From positions 1 to 16,427 of the forward strand of contig VOGB01000010.1 of the NCBI GenBank assembly GCA_009493725.1: DNA of 16,427 bases. Direction: 5' to 3'. Below are positions 6,464 through 14,039 of this stretch, one piece after another (the stretch's first letter is position 1; each line of letters begins with the position of its first letter). This DNA is from Pseudoramibacter fermentans (GTDB taxonomy: Bacteria > Bacillota > Clostridia > Eubacteriales > Eubacteriaceae). Position numbers and translations under genes: made by a program. The notes under the pieces were generated by a model. That model did not search any database, was not told the origin of the DNA, and saw only the letters and a list, made by a program, of their open reading frames with translations.

Positions 6464-7237
6464 ATGGACTTAAGCATCTGTATAGTGGCTTATTATAATT
6501 ATGATAGTATAAAAAAAGCAGTTGAAACTTTAGAATTATATACTCCTAGTGATATAAAAAAACGAATATATATAGTAGATAATAGCATAAGCAAAAATAT
6601 ATGTTCAAAATTTAGTAATTTTATCAATCAATATGATGATGTGGTATATATATACTTAGGGAAGAATGTCGGGTTTGGTCGAGCAAATAACTATATAATT
6701 CCTAAGCTTACTTCTAAATATCATTGTATTATGAATCCAGACATTCTCTTTAGTAAAGATGTCTTTACATCTATCATATCTTATATGGATCAAAACCCAT
6801 CGGTTGGAATGGTTATACCAAATATGGTAGATAGCAAAGGAAAACGTTTACCTGTCTATCGTAAAGAGTTAACTATATTGGATATGTTTATAAGAATGTT
6901 TTGTAGATCATTATTTAGAAAAAGACAAGCAAGACATACGCTTCAGTATAAGGATTATAGTAAGCCATTTCAAGTACCTTTTGCTCAAGGGAGCTTTTTA
7001 GTAATTAGAACAAACTTATTAAGAGAACTTAAGGGATTCGATGAAAATTACTTTATGTATATGGAAGATGCTGATTTATGTAAAAGAGTAAATATGATTT
7101 CTTCTTTAATGTACTATCCAAACGTTAGTGTTATTCACAAGTGGAACAAAGGGTCACATAAAGATATAAAATTATTCTTTTATCATCTTAAGTCAATGCA
7201 TTATTACTTTAAAAAATGGGGTTACAAATGGTTTTAA
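6464..7237 (+). CDS. GT2-family glycosyltransferase, rhamnosyltransferase-like
   Basis: The 257-residue protein has the GT-A fold layout of family 2: LSICIVAYYNYDSI at the N-terminus, IYIVDNS at 36-41, GKNVGFGRANNYII at 67-79, the NPD acidic site at 91-93 (in place of DxD), FAQGSFLVIR at 173-182 and the ED-type catalytic segment YMEDADLCKR at 199-208. This pattern is shared with WbbL-type rhamnosyltransferases, which fits a locus with dTDP-rhamnose genes, but donor and acceptor cannot be read from the sequence. The ribosome binding site AGGAG (6448-6452) lies in DNA antisense to the toxin pseudogene. Base composition becomes markedly A+T-rich from this start, a sign of acquired EPS-specific DNA. 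Confidence 0.88.
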   Translation: MDLSICIVAYYNYDSIKKAVETLELYTPSDIKKRIYIVDNSISKNICSKFSNFINQYDDVVYIYLGKNVGFGRANNYIIPKLTSKYHCIMNPDILFSKDVFTSIISYMDQNPSVGMVIPNMVDSKGKRLPVYRKELTILDMFIRMFCRSLFRKRQARHTLQYKDYSKPFQVPFAQGSFLVIRTNLLRELKGFDENYFMYMEDADLCKRVNMISSLMYYPNVSVIHKWNKGSHKDIKLFFYHLKSMHYYFKKWGYKWF

Positions 7238-7288
7238 ATAAATAGAATGTATTAACTATTATTAATGGAGATAATGGAGATCTTGATT

Positions 7289-8221
7289 ATGCGTTGTAAG
7301 GCTAAAGTTGCTATCTTAATGGCTACTTATAATGGAGAAAAATATTTAAAAGAACAAATAGAATCAATTTTAAAACAGGATTTTAAAAGTTGGGAACTTT
7401 TTATACATGATGATTGTTCAGAAGATAAGACATTAGGAATAATTAAAAAGTATTGCCAAAAGTATCCAGAAAAAATCCATAATATAGAAGGAAATAGTAC
7501 TGGATGCGCGAAAAATAATTTTTTCTTTTTAATGAATTCGATAGATGCAGATTATATAATGTTTTCTGACCAAGATGATTATTGGCATAGTGATAAGATA
7601 GTAAAGACCTTCAACGAAATGAAGAGGCTTCAAGAGAAAAGAGGACCTAATATTCCTCTTTTAGTATATACCGATTTAAATGTTGTTGATAGTGAACGAC
7701 ATGAGATTTCGGCGTCTATGAGTCATTACCAAGGATTTAACATTCATAAGAGAAAAATAACTGATTTTTTAGCCGAAAATACTGTAACTGGATGTACTAT
7801 TATGATTAATGAACCTCTTTTAAATAAATGTAAAAATTTAAAAGATACTTCTAATGTAATAATGCATGATTGGTGGTTGGCTTTAGTTGCTGCGAAATAT
7901 GGAGATATAAGCTTTTTAAATGAATCATTAATTGATTATCGTCAACATGGTAATAACAGTGTTGGAACTACCAAATACAATTATGAATATATTTTTAGAA
8001 GATTAAAAAAGGGAAGGTCTATTCGTAAAAGAATAAATAGTACTAGAAAACAAGCTATGTGTATGGTTAGATCATTCGATATAGAAGATACAAATGATGT
8101 TGTGTATAGATATGCTACTATTGGATCTCAAACAAAGATAAGGCGATTATTTTTTTATATAAATAATGGTATTAGAAAGAGTGGCATTAGAAGAACTATA
8201 GGTCTATACGTGTTTGGTTAG
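7289..8221 (+). CDS. GT2-family glycosyltransferase, RgpB/rhamnosyltransferase-like
   Basis: The protein has 310 residues from the chosen start. It opens VAILMATYNGEKYLKEQIES, then WELFIHDDCSEDKT (35-48) and DYIMFSDQDDYWHSDKI, with the DQDD metal and nucleotide-sugar site at 94-97. Further on, VTGCTIMIN and MHDWWLAL match the acceptor side of this GT2 group, and DYRQHGNNSVG matches the typical end of the catalytic domain in rhamnosyltransferases such as RgpB. I chose the ATG at 7289 because GGAGAT (7276-7281) is placed correctly for it. In-frame ATGs at 7265 and 7274 would add eight or five residues. It acts in the cytoplasm on a lipid-linked repeat unit. The exact linkage is unknown. Confidence 0.88.
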   Translation: MRCKAKVAILMATYNGEKYLKEQIESILKQDFKSWELFIHDDCSEDKTLGIIKKYCQKYPEKIHNIEGNSTGCAKNNFFFLMNSIDADYIMFSDQDDYWHSDKIVKTFNEMKRLQEKRGPNIPLLVYTDLNVVDSERHEISASMSHYQGFNIHKRKITDFLAENTVTGCTIMINEPLLNKCKNLKDTSNVIMHDWWLALVAAKYGDISFLNESLIDYRQHGNNSVGTTKYNYEYIFRRLKKGRSIRKRINSTRKQAMCMVRSFDIEDTNDVVYRYATIGSQTKIRRLFFYINNGIRKSGIRRTIGLYVFG

Positions 8222-8230
8222 GAGAGATAC

Positions 8231-8361
8231 ATGCCATATCTAATTTTAATTATAATGGTTATATATTTATTATCGTCATTACCGGATAGAAAGATAGTAC
8301 TTTCATCAGGTAAAAATATTAACCTATCTATAAGCTCGATGGTGCTAGTAGTTTTTTTATG
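8231..8361 (+). pseudogene. Truncated integral membrane protein gene, possibly EpsG/Wzy-type polymerase
   Basis: Only the first 43-44 codons remain: a hydrophobic stretch MPYLILIIMVIYLLSSL, a short basic segment (DRKIVLSSGKN), then a second hydrophobic stretch. The IS30 left terminal repeat (from 8362) then takes over, and the frame ends inside it at 8416. Position after glycosyltransferases, and the pattern of two early membrane segments, fit the start of an EpsG-like or Wzy-like polymerase, but 44 residues are too few to be sure. The ribosome binding site GGAGAG overlaps the end of the upstream glycosyltransferase, so it was the next gene of that operon. The remainder of the gene is not found beyond the IS, so it was deleted. 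Confidence 0.6.
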
Positions 8362-8420
8362 CCTCAATTTTCAAGTCAAGTGCAACGATGATAACGAATC
8401 CTTGATAGTGGTCTAGGTTG

Positions 8421-9423
8421 TTAAGCCATGCGTCGGTAGTAATCGCATGGTCGAAGATAGTTCAGAATACGTCTGGGACGATGGTTCAGTGCTGATTGGA
8501 CTGCTTGGACCTCAACCAGCGTAACGTCCCTGAGAGACTTTCCCTTCGGGAAGTACTCCCTGAGTAGTCCGTTGGTGTTCTCGTTAGTGCCGCGCTCCCA
8601 AGGCGAGTATGGATGAGCAAAATAGATCTGGGTTCCAACGATCTCCGACAGCTTGGCGAACTCGGAACCATTGTCAAACGTGATACTCTCAAACTCCTTG
8701 GCACCGTAATCGTTGATCGTGTCCTGCAAGGCTTTAAGGCAGGTGTCCGCATGATAGTCAGGTATCTTAACGATGATTTCAGTTCGGCTGTACCGTTCTG
8801 TGAGCGTCATCAGCCGAACGAATACCTTTGACCAAGTCGCCTTCCCAATGTCCCACGCCTGTACGGTCATTCACGGCCGCAGGACGCAGCTCGATTGAGT
8901 CGCCGTATATCTTCTTGTTCTTGCGTTTGTGGGCGTTCTTATAGCCTTTGACGCGGCGTCGGAGCTTCTTGGGGAGTGTCATGTTGTCTAGTTCAAGCAG
9001 CCCGGCATCGATGTAGCGGTACACGGTAGTCGTTGAAGGGCAAGACTTACCCTGGTCGCGATAGAAGTGTACGAAACTATCAACGCTGTGCACGCGAGGC
9101 TTGCGGGTAAGCTCCTTGGTGAGAGCTTTGAAGAACGCACGGCCGGTTTTGAGAAAGGCGTGGTGTCCGGTTCTGTCGCGTTTGCGGTCGTGTATGGCTT
9201 GGGCAGTTTCCGCAAGATAGACTTGATGCGAGTGACGCTTCGAGTCGAGCTGAGTTACAGATCCACGCGTGATTTCCCGTGAGATTGTCGCTTTACTGCG
9301 ATGAAGCTTCTGTGCAATCACGGTCGCGGTGTCACCAGTAGCCCGAAGGGCCTGAATTGTAGCACGGTCGCTAAGACTGAGTTGTTGGTAGTGCTTGTGA
9401 GTGTTAATCTGAGAGTGGGTCAT
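8421..9423 (-). pseudogene. IS30-family transposase, frameshifted
   Basis: The N-terminal frame (from ATG 9423, ribosome binding site AGGAA) carries the helix-turn-helix (LSLSDRATIQAL, VIAQKLHRSKATISREI) and reaches VGHWEGDLVKGI with the first catalytic Asp. The C-terminal frame resumes at LMTLTERYSRTEIIVKI and holds TFDNGSEF, PYSPWERGTNENTNGLL and the terminal NHRPRRILNY. Between the GDLVKG and LMTLTER motifs this copy has 10 bases where intact copy 1 has 24, so 14 bases are missing (near 8807-8826), which breaks the frame. Both catalytic halves are otherwise well preserved, indicating a recent event. A longer N-terminus starting at 9459 is possible but lacks a better ribosome binding site. 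Confidence 0.85.
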
Positions 9424-9488
9424 AAAGATTCCTGCTTTCTTGTCTGGTTGCACTAACAAGAATAGGTCTTCATGGCCTTTTTGGTCTA
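9421..9488 (-). promoter_or_regulatory. Transposase promoter with start-codon-blocking inverted repeat (IS30 copy 2)
   Basis: On the minus strand, TAGACC (9488-9483), an 18-nt spacer and TATTCT (9464-9459) form a promoter candidate. CATGAAGA (9474-9467) in the spacer pairs with TCTTTATG (9428-9421), which includes the start ATG. The one changed base relative to copy 1 turns a G-C pair into G-U, so pairing is kept. A second pair, CTTGTTAGTG (9460-9451) with CACTCACAAG (9403-9394), matches at nine of ten positions. Confidence 0.4.
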
Positions 9489-9538
9489 GTCGCTAAGGTG
9501 TTGCACTTGAATTGTAAACTGGGGAAGGAATTAAAGAT

Positions 9539-10104
9539 ATGAGATTTCCAAAAATTAATCTGTTGTTGTTAGGCAATTCATTAATATTAAGCGTCATAAT
9601 AATATTTTTACTGTCTTTTCGAATTTCTAATGGAATTATAGTAGTATTATTATTGGCTTTCATGACATATCAATTAGTCTTAATTTTTCGTAACAGCAAA
9701 AGTCCTTTTGATATGGATTTTGTCTTTACGCTAGTATGGTTCACATCTATGTCTTTATCAGTTTTACAATTACATCCAGTTCAAATAAATTGGAGTATAA
9801 CATCATGGATTTGTTTCCTTGGGGCATATATATTTTATTTGATTGGCTCATTAATAGAAATGAATTTACATCAAGTTAAAAATAGCGCTTTTGTGCTTAA
9901 TAAAAATAATACTAAGAGTTCAATCTATTTATTACTGATGTTGATATCTGTACCATTTATAATTGAAGTATTGCATAGTGGTATTCCAGCGCTTTCAGGC
10001 TCAATGTCTGCATATAAAGATTTTGGTATTCCTGTAATACACTACCTTACAGTTTCATGTGTTTTATTACCACCATTTATAATTTTTTATTTTGTTAAAT
10101 TTGA
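9539..10104 (+). pseudogene. Wzy-like oligosaccharide repeat-unit polymerase, 5' fragment
   Basis: About 188 codons of a polytopic membrane protein remain. Hydrophobic segments lie at about 10-27, 31-50, 62-75, 88-106, 128-145 and 165-187. The segment GIPALSGSMSAYKDFGIPVI (148-167) is the periplasmic or extracellular motif seen in repeat-unit polymerases of the Wzy type. At about 10105 the frame runs into antisense IS30 sequence and stops at 10207, so the catalytic loops downstream are gone. The ribosome binding site GGAAGG (9523-9528) partly overlaps the end of IS30 copy 2. It would have polymerised lipid-linked repeat units at the outer face of the membrane. A full second polymerase follows, so loss here need not stop polymerisation. 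Confidence 0.75.
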
Positions 10105-10394
10105 GTCCTCCTTTTTTGATAACGTTCTTGAGCCGTATAAGGGTCATAGTACTCCTTGTAGTAGCAGTAAACCTTACCGTTATTCGACTGTTTGGACATT
10201 TTGGTGACCATTCCTCGCTTAATCTCACGATCAATGGTCCCGTGAGCAACACCTATATACTGGGCAATCATTCGGTTAGAGTATTCAAGCTCTTTAAGCA
10301 CAGAGATCTTAACACGATCATCGATCGTCAGGTGAGAACCTTTAGATCTAGTAGAAACATTAGTGTCTGTCGTGATATCATTTAAGTGCGTCAT
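10105..10394 (-). pseudogene. IS30-family transposase, N-terminal fragment
   Basis: About 96 codons remain, beginning MTHLNDITTD at the ATG at 10394. The helix-turn-helix is clear at about residues 22-60 (LTIDDRVKISVLKEL, IAQYIGVAHGTIDREIKRG). The segment YKEYYDPYTAQERYQKRR then matches the linker of IS30 proteins. The whole DDE catalytic domain is missing. The sequence differs clearly from copies 1 and 2, so it came from another IS30 subgroup. GAGGAG upstream is a good former ribosome binding site. Confidence 0.8.
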
Positions 10395-10438
10395 TGTACG
10401 TATCTCCTCATTTTGGTTCTCATTCTACAATTCGCCAT
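10105..10438 (-). mobile_element. IS30-family remnant (5' end only), a third type
   Basis: One end and the transposase 5' part of an IS30-family element remain, oriented leftward. The right edge is placed near 10438 because polysaccharide-gene leader sequence follows. The left edge near 10105 is where transposase sequence meets the truncated polymerase gene. The other end of the element is missing, so a deletion has joined the inside of this element to the inside of the polymerase gene. Confidence 0.7.
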
Positions 10439-10461
10439 TATATAATCAGAAAGGGAAAAGT

Positions 10462-11718
10462 ATGATTTTTATTACTGTTTTTGGGTTAGCGATGTTTTTC
10501 TTTGTTAGTCTTATAAAGAAAAATTGGACTAATGCAATTAGTTACATTACTATTGGTATAACTTTACCTTTGATGATGTATCTATTACAATGGTCTGCTT
10601 TAATTACGCCTACTCTTTCAAAAACATTTGTCCATATCTTTGTTGTTTTCTATTTTATTCTTTTTATTTATGAATGTTTCACTTATAAGCTAAAGCCTAA
10701 TGAAATGAAGAAAAATGATAAGGTAGTTCTTACAGAAAGTGGTAAGATAATCGTACCAATTATAAATATAGCTTTTTTTAGCTTTTATTTTTTAGAAAAT
10801 TATTTGGGGAGTGGGACATTCGTACCTGCCTTAAAGGGAATAGATATTCATACATATTCTGCTTCATTAATTAGCTTTATCACTGGAGTTCCAATAATTA
10901 CAATATGTGTTAATTACTATTCATTTAAGGCTACGGGTAAATTAAGATATATTTTACTTCTTTTATTAGTATTTACGGTACCTGTTGTAACACGTGGTTC
11001 AAGAATGGCTGTTGTTTCCGCAGCTATATGCTTTATTAGTATTTTCATTTTCTTTGAAAATGGTTGGGCAAAATATAGTATAGAAAAAATGAGAAGATTC
11101 AGGCTTATTAAATTTATTCTTTTATGGCTTATTTTAATAGTTGGTTTATATATTGTGTATTATACAACTATAAGAATGAATCATTACGGTCAGTATAGTA
11201 TGAAGTATGACGATGTTATAAAATATACGGGACCACAGTGGCTAAGTTTCTTAGCACCTTATTACGGGTATTTTCCTTTGTCCTTTAATAATCTTAATAT
11301 TAATTTATTATGGCGCTCTGTTCATCATAATTACTATGGACTTTATTCTTTCAGCTGTTGGTTTTTTGGTGTTTTGCATTTACATACATTTTTTAATGTT
11401 GATCAATTAGGGGATATCTCTGGAGGGCTTATCACTAGTGTGTCTGCAACAGTGCCAACAGGATTTTGGGACTATTACTTTGATTATGGGATGTTGTTTT
11501 TTATACCAATTATTGTTGCATTCTTCTTGTGTTGGATCTTTCTAAATAATGCACGTAAAGAAAAATATACGTTAAATAAGAGGACCGTTTATTTTTGGTA
11601 TGTTTCACTTTGGTTCTTAATGTCATTCCAGAACACAATGTTTAGCTCTGTTGTTATAGTTTCAGGACTTATACTAAATTACTCAATAAAGTATAGTTTT
11701 AAAGTGGTGCAGAGGTAA
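10462..11718 (+). CDS. wzy: Wzy-like polysaccharide polymerase, complete
   Basis: A 418-residue, very hydrophobic protein with roughly 10-12 membrane segments and a large extracellular-type loop at about 225-345 that contains YYTTIRMNHYGQYSMKY, YYGYFPLSF and VSATVPTGFWDYYFDYG. TRGSRMAVV (177-185), the Arg-rich turn before a membrane helix, is frequent in O-antigen/repeat-unit polymerases. The role would be to join lipid-linked repeat units outside the membrane. I start it at ATG 10462 (ribosome binding site AAAGGG). The reading frame is open upstream to 10363 only because it crosses the IS30 remnant. It is separated from wzx by 4 bp, suggesting coupled translation. Sequence similarity between Wzy proteins is low, so assignment rests on topology, motif and position. 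Confidence 0.82.
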   Translation: MIFITVFGLAMFFFVSLIKKNWTNAISYITIGITLPLMMYLLQWSALITPTLSKTFVHIFVVFYFILFIYECFTYKLKPNEMKKNDKVVLTESGKIIVPIINIAFFSFYFLENYLGSGTFVPALKGIDIHTYSASLISFITGVPIITICVNYYSFKATGKLRYILLLLLVFTVPVVTRGSRMAVVSAAICFISIFIFFENGWAKYSIEKMRRFRLIKFILLWLILIVGLYIVYYTTIRMNHYGQYSMKYDDVIKYTGPQWLSFLAPYYGYFPLSFNNLNINLLWRSVHHNYYGLYSFSCWFFGVLHLHTFFNVDQLGDISGGLITSVSATVPTGFWDYYFDYGMLFFIPIIVAFFLCWIFLNNARKEKYTLNKRTVYFWYVSLWFLMSFQNTMFSSVVIVSGLILNYSIKYSFKVVQR

Positions 11719-11722
11719 TCCA

Positions 11723-13162
11723 ATGAATTCAAATAATGAGAGCGGAAAAGTTATAAAGGCTGGTCTAGGATATACGATTGGTAATTATTTAATAAAAGGG
11801 CTTTCTTTTCTAACTTTGCCCTTATTTACACGACTAATGGATACTAGTAGTTATGGTATCTATAACTCTTTTAGTGCTTATAGTAACCTATTTTTTGTTT
11901 TAGTGGGTTTTGCGATTCATTCAAGTTACAGAAATGCAAAATTAAAATATCACCCTTTGGAAAAATACTATTCTTATATTTCCTCAACAATGATACTTGT
12001 TCTACTTAGTTTATTGATTTGGGGAATATTATGTATACCATTTGGTAAATATATTGGTAATCTACTAGGACTTAGTAAAACAATGGTGTACATTTTAGTA
12101 CTATATTCCTTTTCACTTGCTGTAATTACTTGTTTTAATTCCTACTCAAGTGTTGAATATAAATATAAAGCATTTTTACTAATTGCTGGAGCTAATGCCG
12201 TTGGTAGCATTGTTCTATCAATATTATTGATTTTATTTGTATTCAAAAAATGGACATATATGGGAAGAATACTGGGGACGGCGATTCCTAGTGTTCTTAT
12301 TTCAGTATTGATTATTGGGTATTTTTTCAAAGTTGCTACGCCCCCAAAAAAGAATATTAAGCCGTTTTTGCGATGGGGTGTTAGGTACAGTTTACCAATT
12401 ATTCCCCACGGTATAAGTCAGCTTGTTTTAGCACAATTTGATCGTATCATGATTTTAAAAATGATAGGTTCTGCTGTTGCAGGTGTTTACAGTTTTGCCT
12501 ATAATATTTTTTCAATTGTTACTGTTACAACGACTTCTTTGGATAATGTATGGTCAACGTGGCTATATGAACAATTGCATAGTAAAAATAATAGAGCCAT
12601 AAAAAAATACAGTTCTATTTATGCTTTGGGAATATTAATATACCTTATCTTATTAATGTTGATTAGTCCTGAGTTGGTTAAATTGCTTGGGCCTTCTGTT
12701 TATGCACATTCTGTTTATGCGGTTGTTCCACTTATAACAGGTGGTTATTTTTCATTTCTGTATACTTTGCCTGCGGCAATTGAGTATTATTATGAAAAGA
12801 CAGCATTTATTATGATAGGTACGATTCTTGCGGCCGTTCTTAATATAGTCTTAAATTTAATTTTTTTAATCAAATACAGTTATGTTGCTGCAGCGTATAC
12901 AACATTAATTACTTATATAGCTTACTTTGTCCTTCACTATTTCATTGCAAAAAGTATAGTTGGCAAATCGTTGTTTTCTACAAAGCTACTGTTATTACTT
13001 TCGCTTATTGTAATTATTATGAATTTTTTTGTACTAGTTACATTGAAAATGGTTATACTAAGATGGATATTAGCTACTTTAATATTTGTTGTAGCTATGT
13101 TTGTTGAAGAAAAGTATTTAGGCTTGATTAAGCAAAAATTACTAAATATTCTCAAAGGATAA
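11723..13162 (+). CDS. wzx: Wzx-type polysaccharide flippase (MATE/MOP superfamily)
   Basis: A 479-residue membrane protein with about 12-14 hydrophobic segments spread over the whole length. The opening AGLGYTIGNYLIKGLSFLTL followed by PLFTRLMDTSSYGIYNSF is the classic N-terminus of Wzx/RfbX flippases. The mid-protein RYSLPIIPHGISQLVLAQFDRIMI, followed by AGVYSFAYN, is the equivalent helix pair of the second half. Wzx moves lipid-linked repeat units across the membrane for Wzy. The ribosome binding site (AGAGG) lies in the last codons of wzy. LicD-family coding follows after 21 bp, so wzy, wzx and licD-like form one transcription unit. No defect is visible. Confidence 0.92.
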   Translation: MNSNNESGKVIKAGLGYTIGNYLIKGLSFLTLPLFTRLMDTSSYGIYNSFSAYSNLFFVLVGFAIHSSYRNAKLKYHPLEKYYSYISSTMILVLLSLLIWGILCIPFGKYIGNLLGLSKTMVYILVLYSFSLAVITCFNSYSSVEYKYKAFLLIAGANAVGSIVLSILLILFVFKKWTYMGRILGTAIPSVLISVLIIGYFFKVATPPKKNIKPFLRWGVRYSLPIIPHGISQLVLAQFDRIMILKMIGSAVAGVYSFAYNIFSIVTVTTTSLDNVWSTWLYEQLHSKNNRAIKKYSSIYALGILIYLILLMLISPELVKLLGPSVYAHSVYAVVPLITGGYFSFLYTLPAAIEYYYEKTAFIMIGTILAAVLNIVLNLIFLIKYSYVAAAYTTLITYIAYFVLHYFIAKSIVGKSLFSTKLLLLLSLIVIIMNFFVLVTLKMVILRWILATLIFVVAMFVEEKYLGLIKQKLLNILKG

Positions 13163-13183
13163 TTAAACAGAGGTGTAATTTTA

Positions 13184-14023
13184 ATGGCAGAAAACATAGC
13201 AAAGCCAGTTTCAAAAGATGAAATTCGAAATGTTTCATTAAAGATTTTTGAAAAGGTACTGCAGGTATGTGACAAACTAGATATTAATGTTTGGATAATG
13301 TATGGAACGTTAATAGGTGCTGTAAGGCATAAAGGGTTTATTTCTTGGGATGACGACTTTGATTTAATAATGAAGAGGGAAGATTACGATAAATTCATTG
13401 CCTATTGTTCAAAAAATAGAAGTGCTCTAGCTCCTTATTATGTTGACCATTTTACGGTTAATCCGGACTACCCTTTTTATATTGCTAGAATATGTGATCC
13501 TAATTACGTATTAAAATTTGATAATATGGATTATACTTCTGGTATGTTTATCGACTTGTATCCTTTTGATGGCATGGGAAACAATTTAGATTATTGGAGA
13601 TCTAAGAAAGACTCTAATAAATATACGAGGAAGATTGAGCTAATTAAGGCATTAATTTGGGGCCACAATTTTAAGAATCCTTTTATCGGTTCTAGCTTAC
13701 CTAGGAAAACGGTACGTGGTTTATTAGGGTTATATGCTAAGACAAGACCAAATAAACATTGGATGACCAAACTAGACAGGATTGCTCGTACGTTTACCTG
13801 GAACGAAAGCAGTTATGTAGCTCCGGTTGGTTGGGATAATCGTGTTAGAGGATTAAAACGGGAATGGTTTGAGGGAACAACATGGTTGAAATTTGAAGAC
13901 ATTAGGGTTCCTGTTCCAGCAAAATATAAAAAAATTTTAAAAGAAATATATGGCAATTATATGGAACTTCCATCTAAAGATAAACAAGTTGCTACTCACT
14001 TCTACACAGCTTACAGAAAATAA
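13184..14023 (+). CDS. LicD-family phosphotransferase (nucleotidyltransferase-like)
   Basis: The 279-residue protein carries the LicD signature MYGTLIGAVRHKGFISWDDD (39-58), with an Asp cluster at 56-60 (WDDDFDLIM) that binds metal in the nucleotidyltransferase fold. IARICDPNYVL and MFIDLYPFDGMG follow, also typical. LicD proteins move phosphocholine or related phospho-groups from CDP-activated donors to polysaccharides or teichoic acids, and some act on other phospho-substituents in EPS. The next gene resembles a LicC-type cytidylyltransferase, which supports CDP-donor chemistry, but that gene is broken. The protein appears complete. The donor is not determined by sequence. Confidence 0.88.
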   Translation: MAENIAKPVSKDEIRNVSLKIFEKVLQVCDKLDINVWIMYGTLIGAVRHKGFISWDDDFDLIMKREDYDKFIAYCSKNRSALAPYYVDHFTVNPDYPFYIARICDPNYVLKFDNMDYTSGMFIDLYPFDGMGNNLDYWRSKKDSNKYTRKIELIKALIWGHNFKNPFIGSSLPRKTVRGLLGLYAKTRPNKHWMTKLDRIARTFTWNESSYVAPVGWDNRVRGLKREWFEGTTWLKFEDIRVPVPAKYKKILKEIYGNYMELPSKDKQVATHFYTAYRK

Positions 14024-14039
14024 CGGAGCTTAGTCGATA

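Larger units (their letters stand above)
8362..9524 (-). mobile_element. IS30-family insertion sequence, copy 2, related to copy 1, inactivated
   Basis: Both terminal repeats are present: CCTCAATTTTCAAGTCAAGTGCAAC at the left (8362-8386) and, at the right, a sequence ending 9524 whose reverse complement begins CCCCAGTTTACAATTCAAGTGC. The transposase reads leftward, against the EPS genes. No direct repeat is visible at the two junctions. The left flank is the start of one membrane protein gene and the right flank the start of another, so DNA next to the element has probably been lost or exchanged since insertion. Confidence 0.85.

Noticed and set aside
8421..9459. Programmed ribosomal frameshifting in IS30 copy 2
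   Set aside because: IS30-family transposases are normally single-frame. The junction has no slippery run, and 14 bases are missing relative to copy 1, so decay is the simpler reading.
10417..10446. Hybrid promoter for wzy made of TTCTCA in IS30 and TATAAT at 10441-10446
   Set aside because: The -10 is perfect, but the predicted start at about 10453 would leave almost no leader and would cut into the ribosome binding site.
10363..10461. Wzy with a 33-residue N-terminal extension
   Set aside because: Those codons are antisense IS30 remnant. The ATG at 10462 has its own AAAGGG ribosome binding site and starts a membrane helix.
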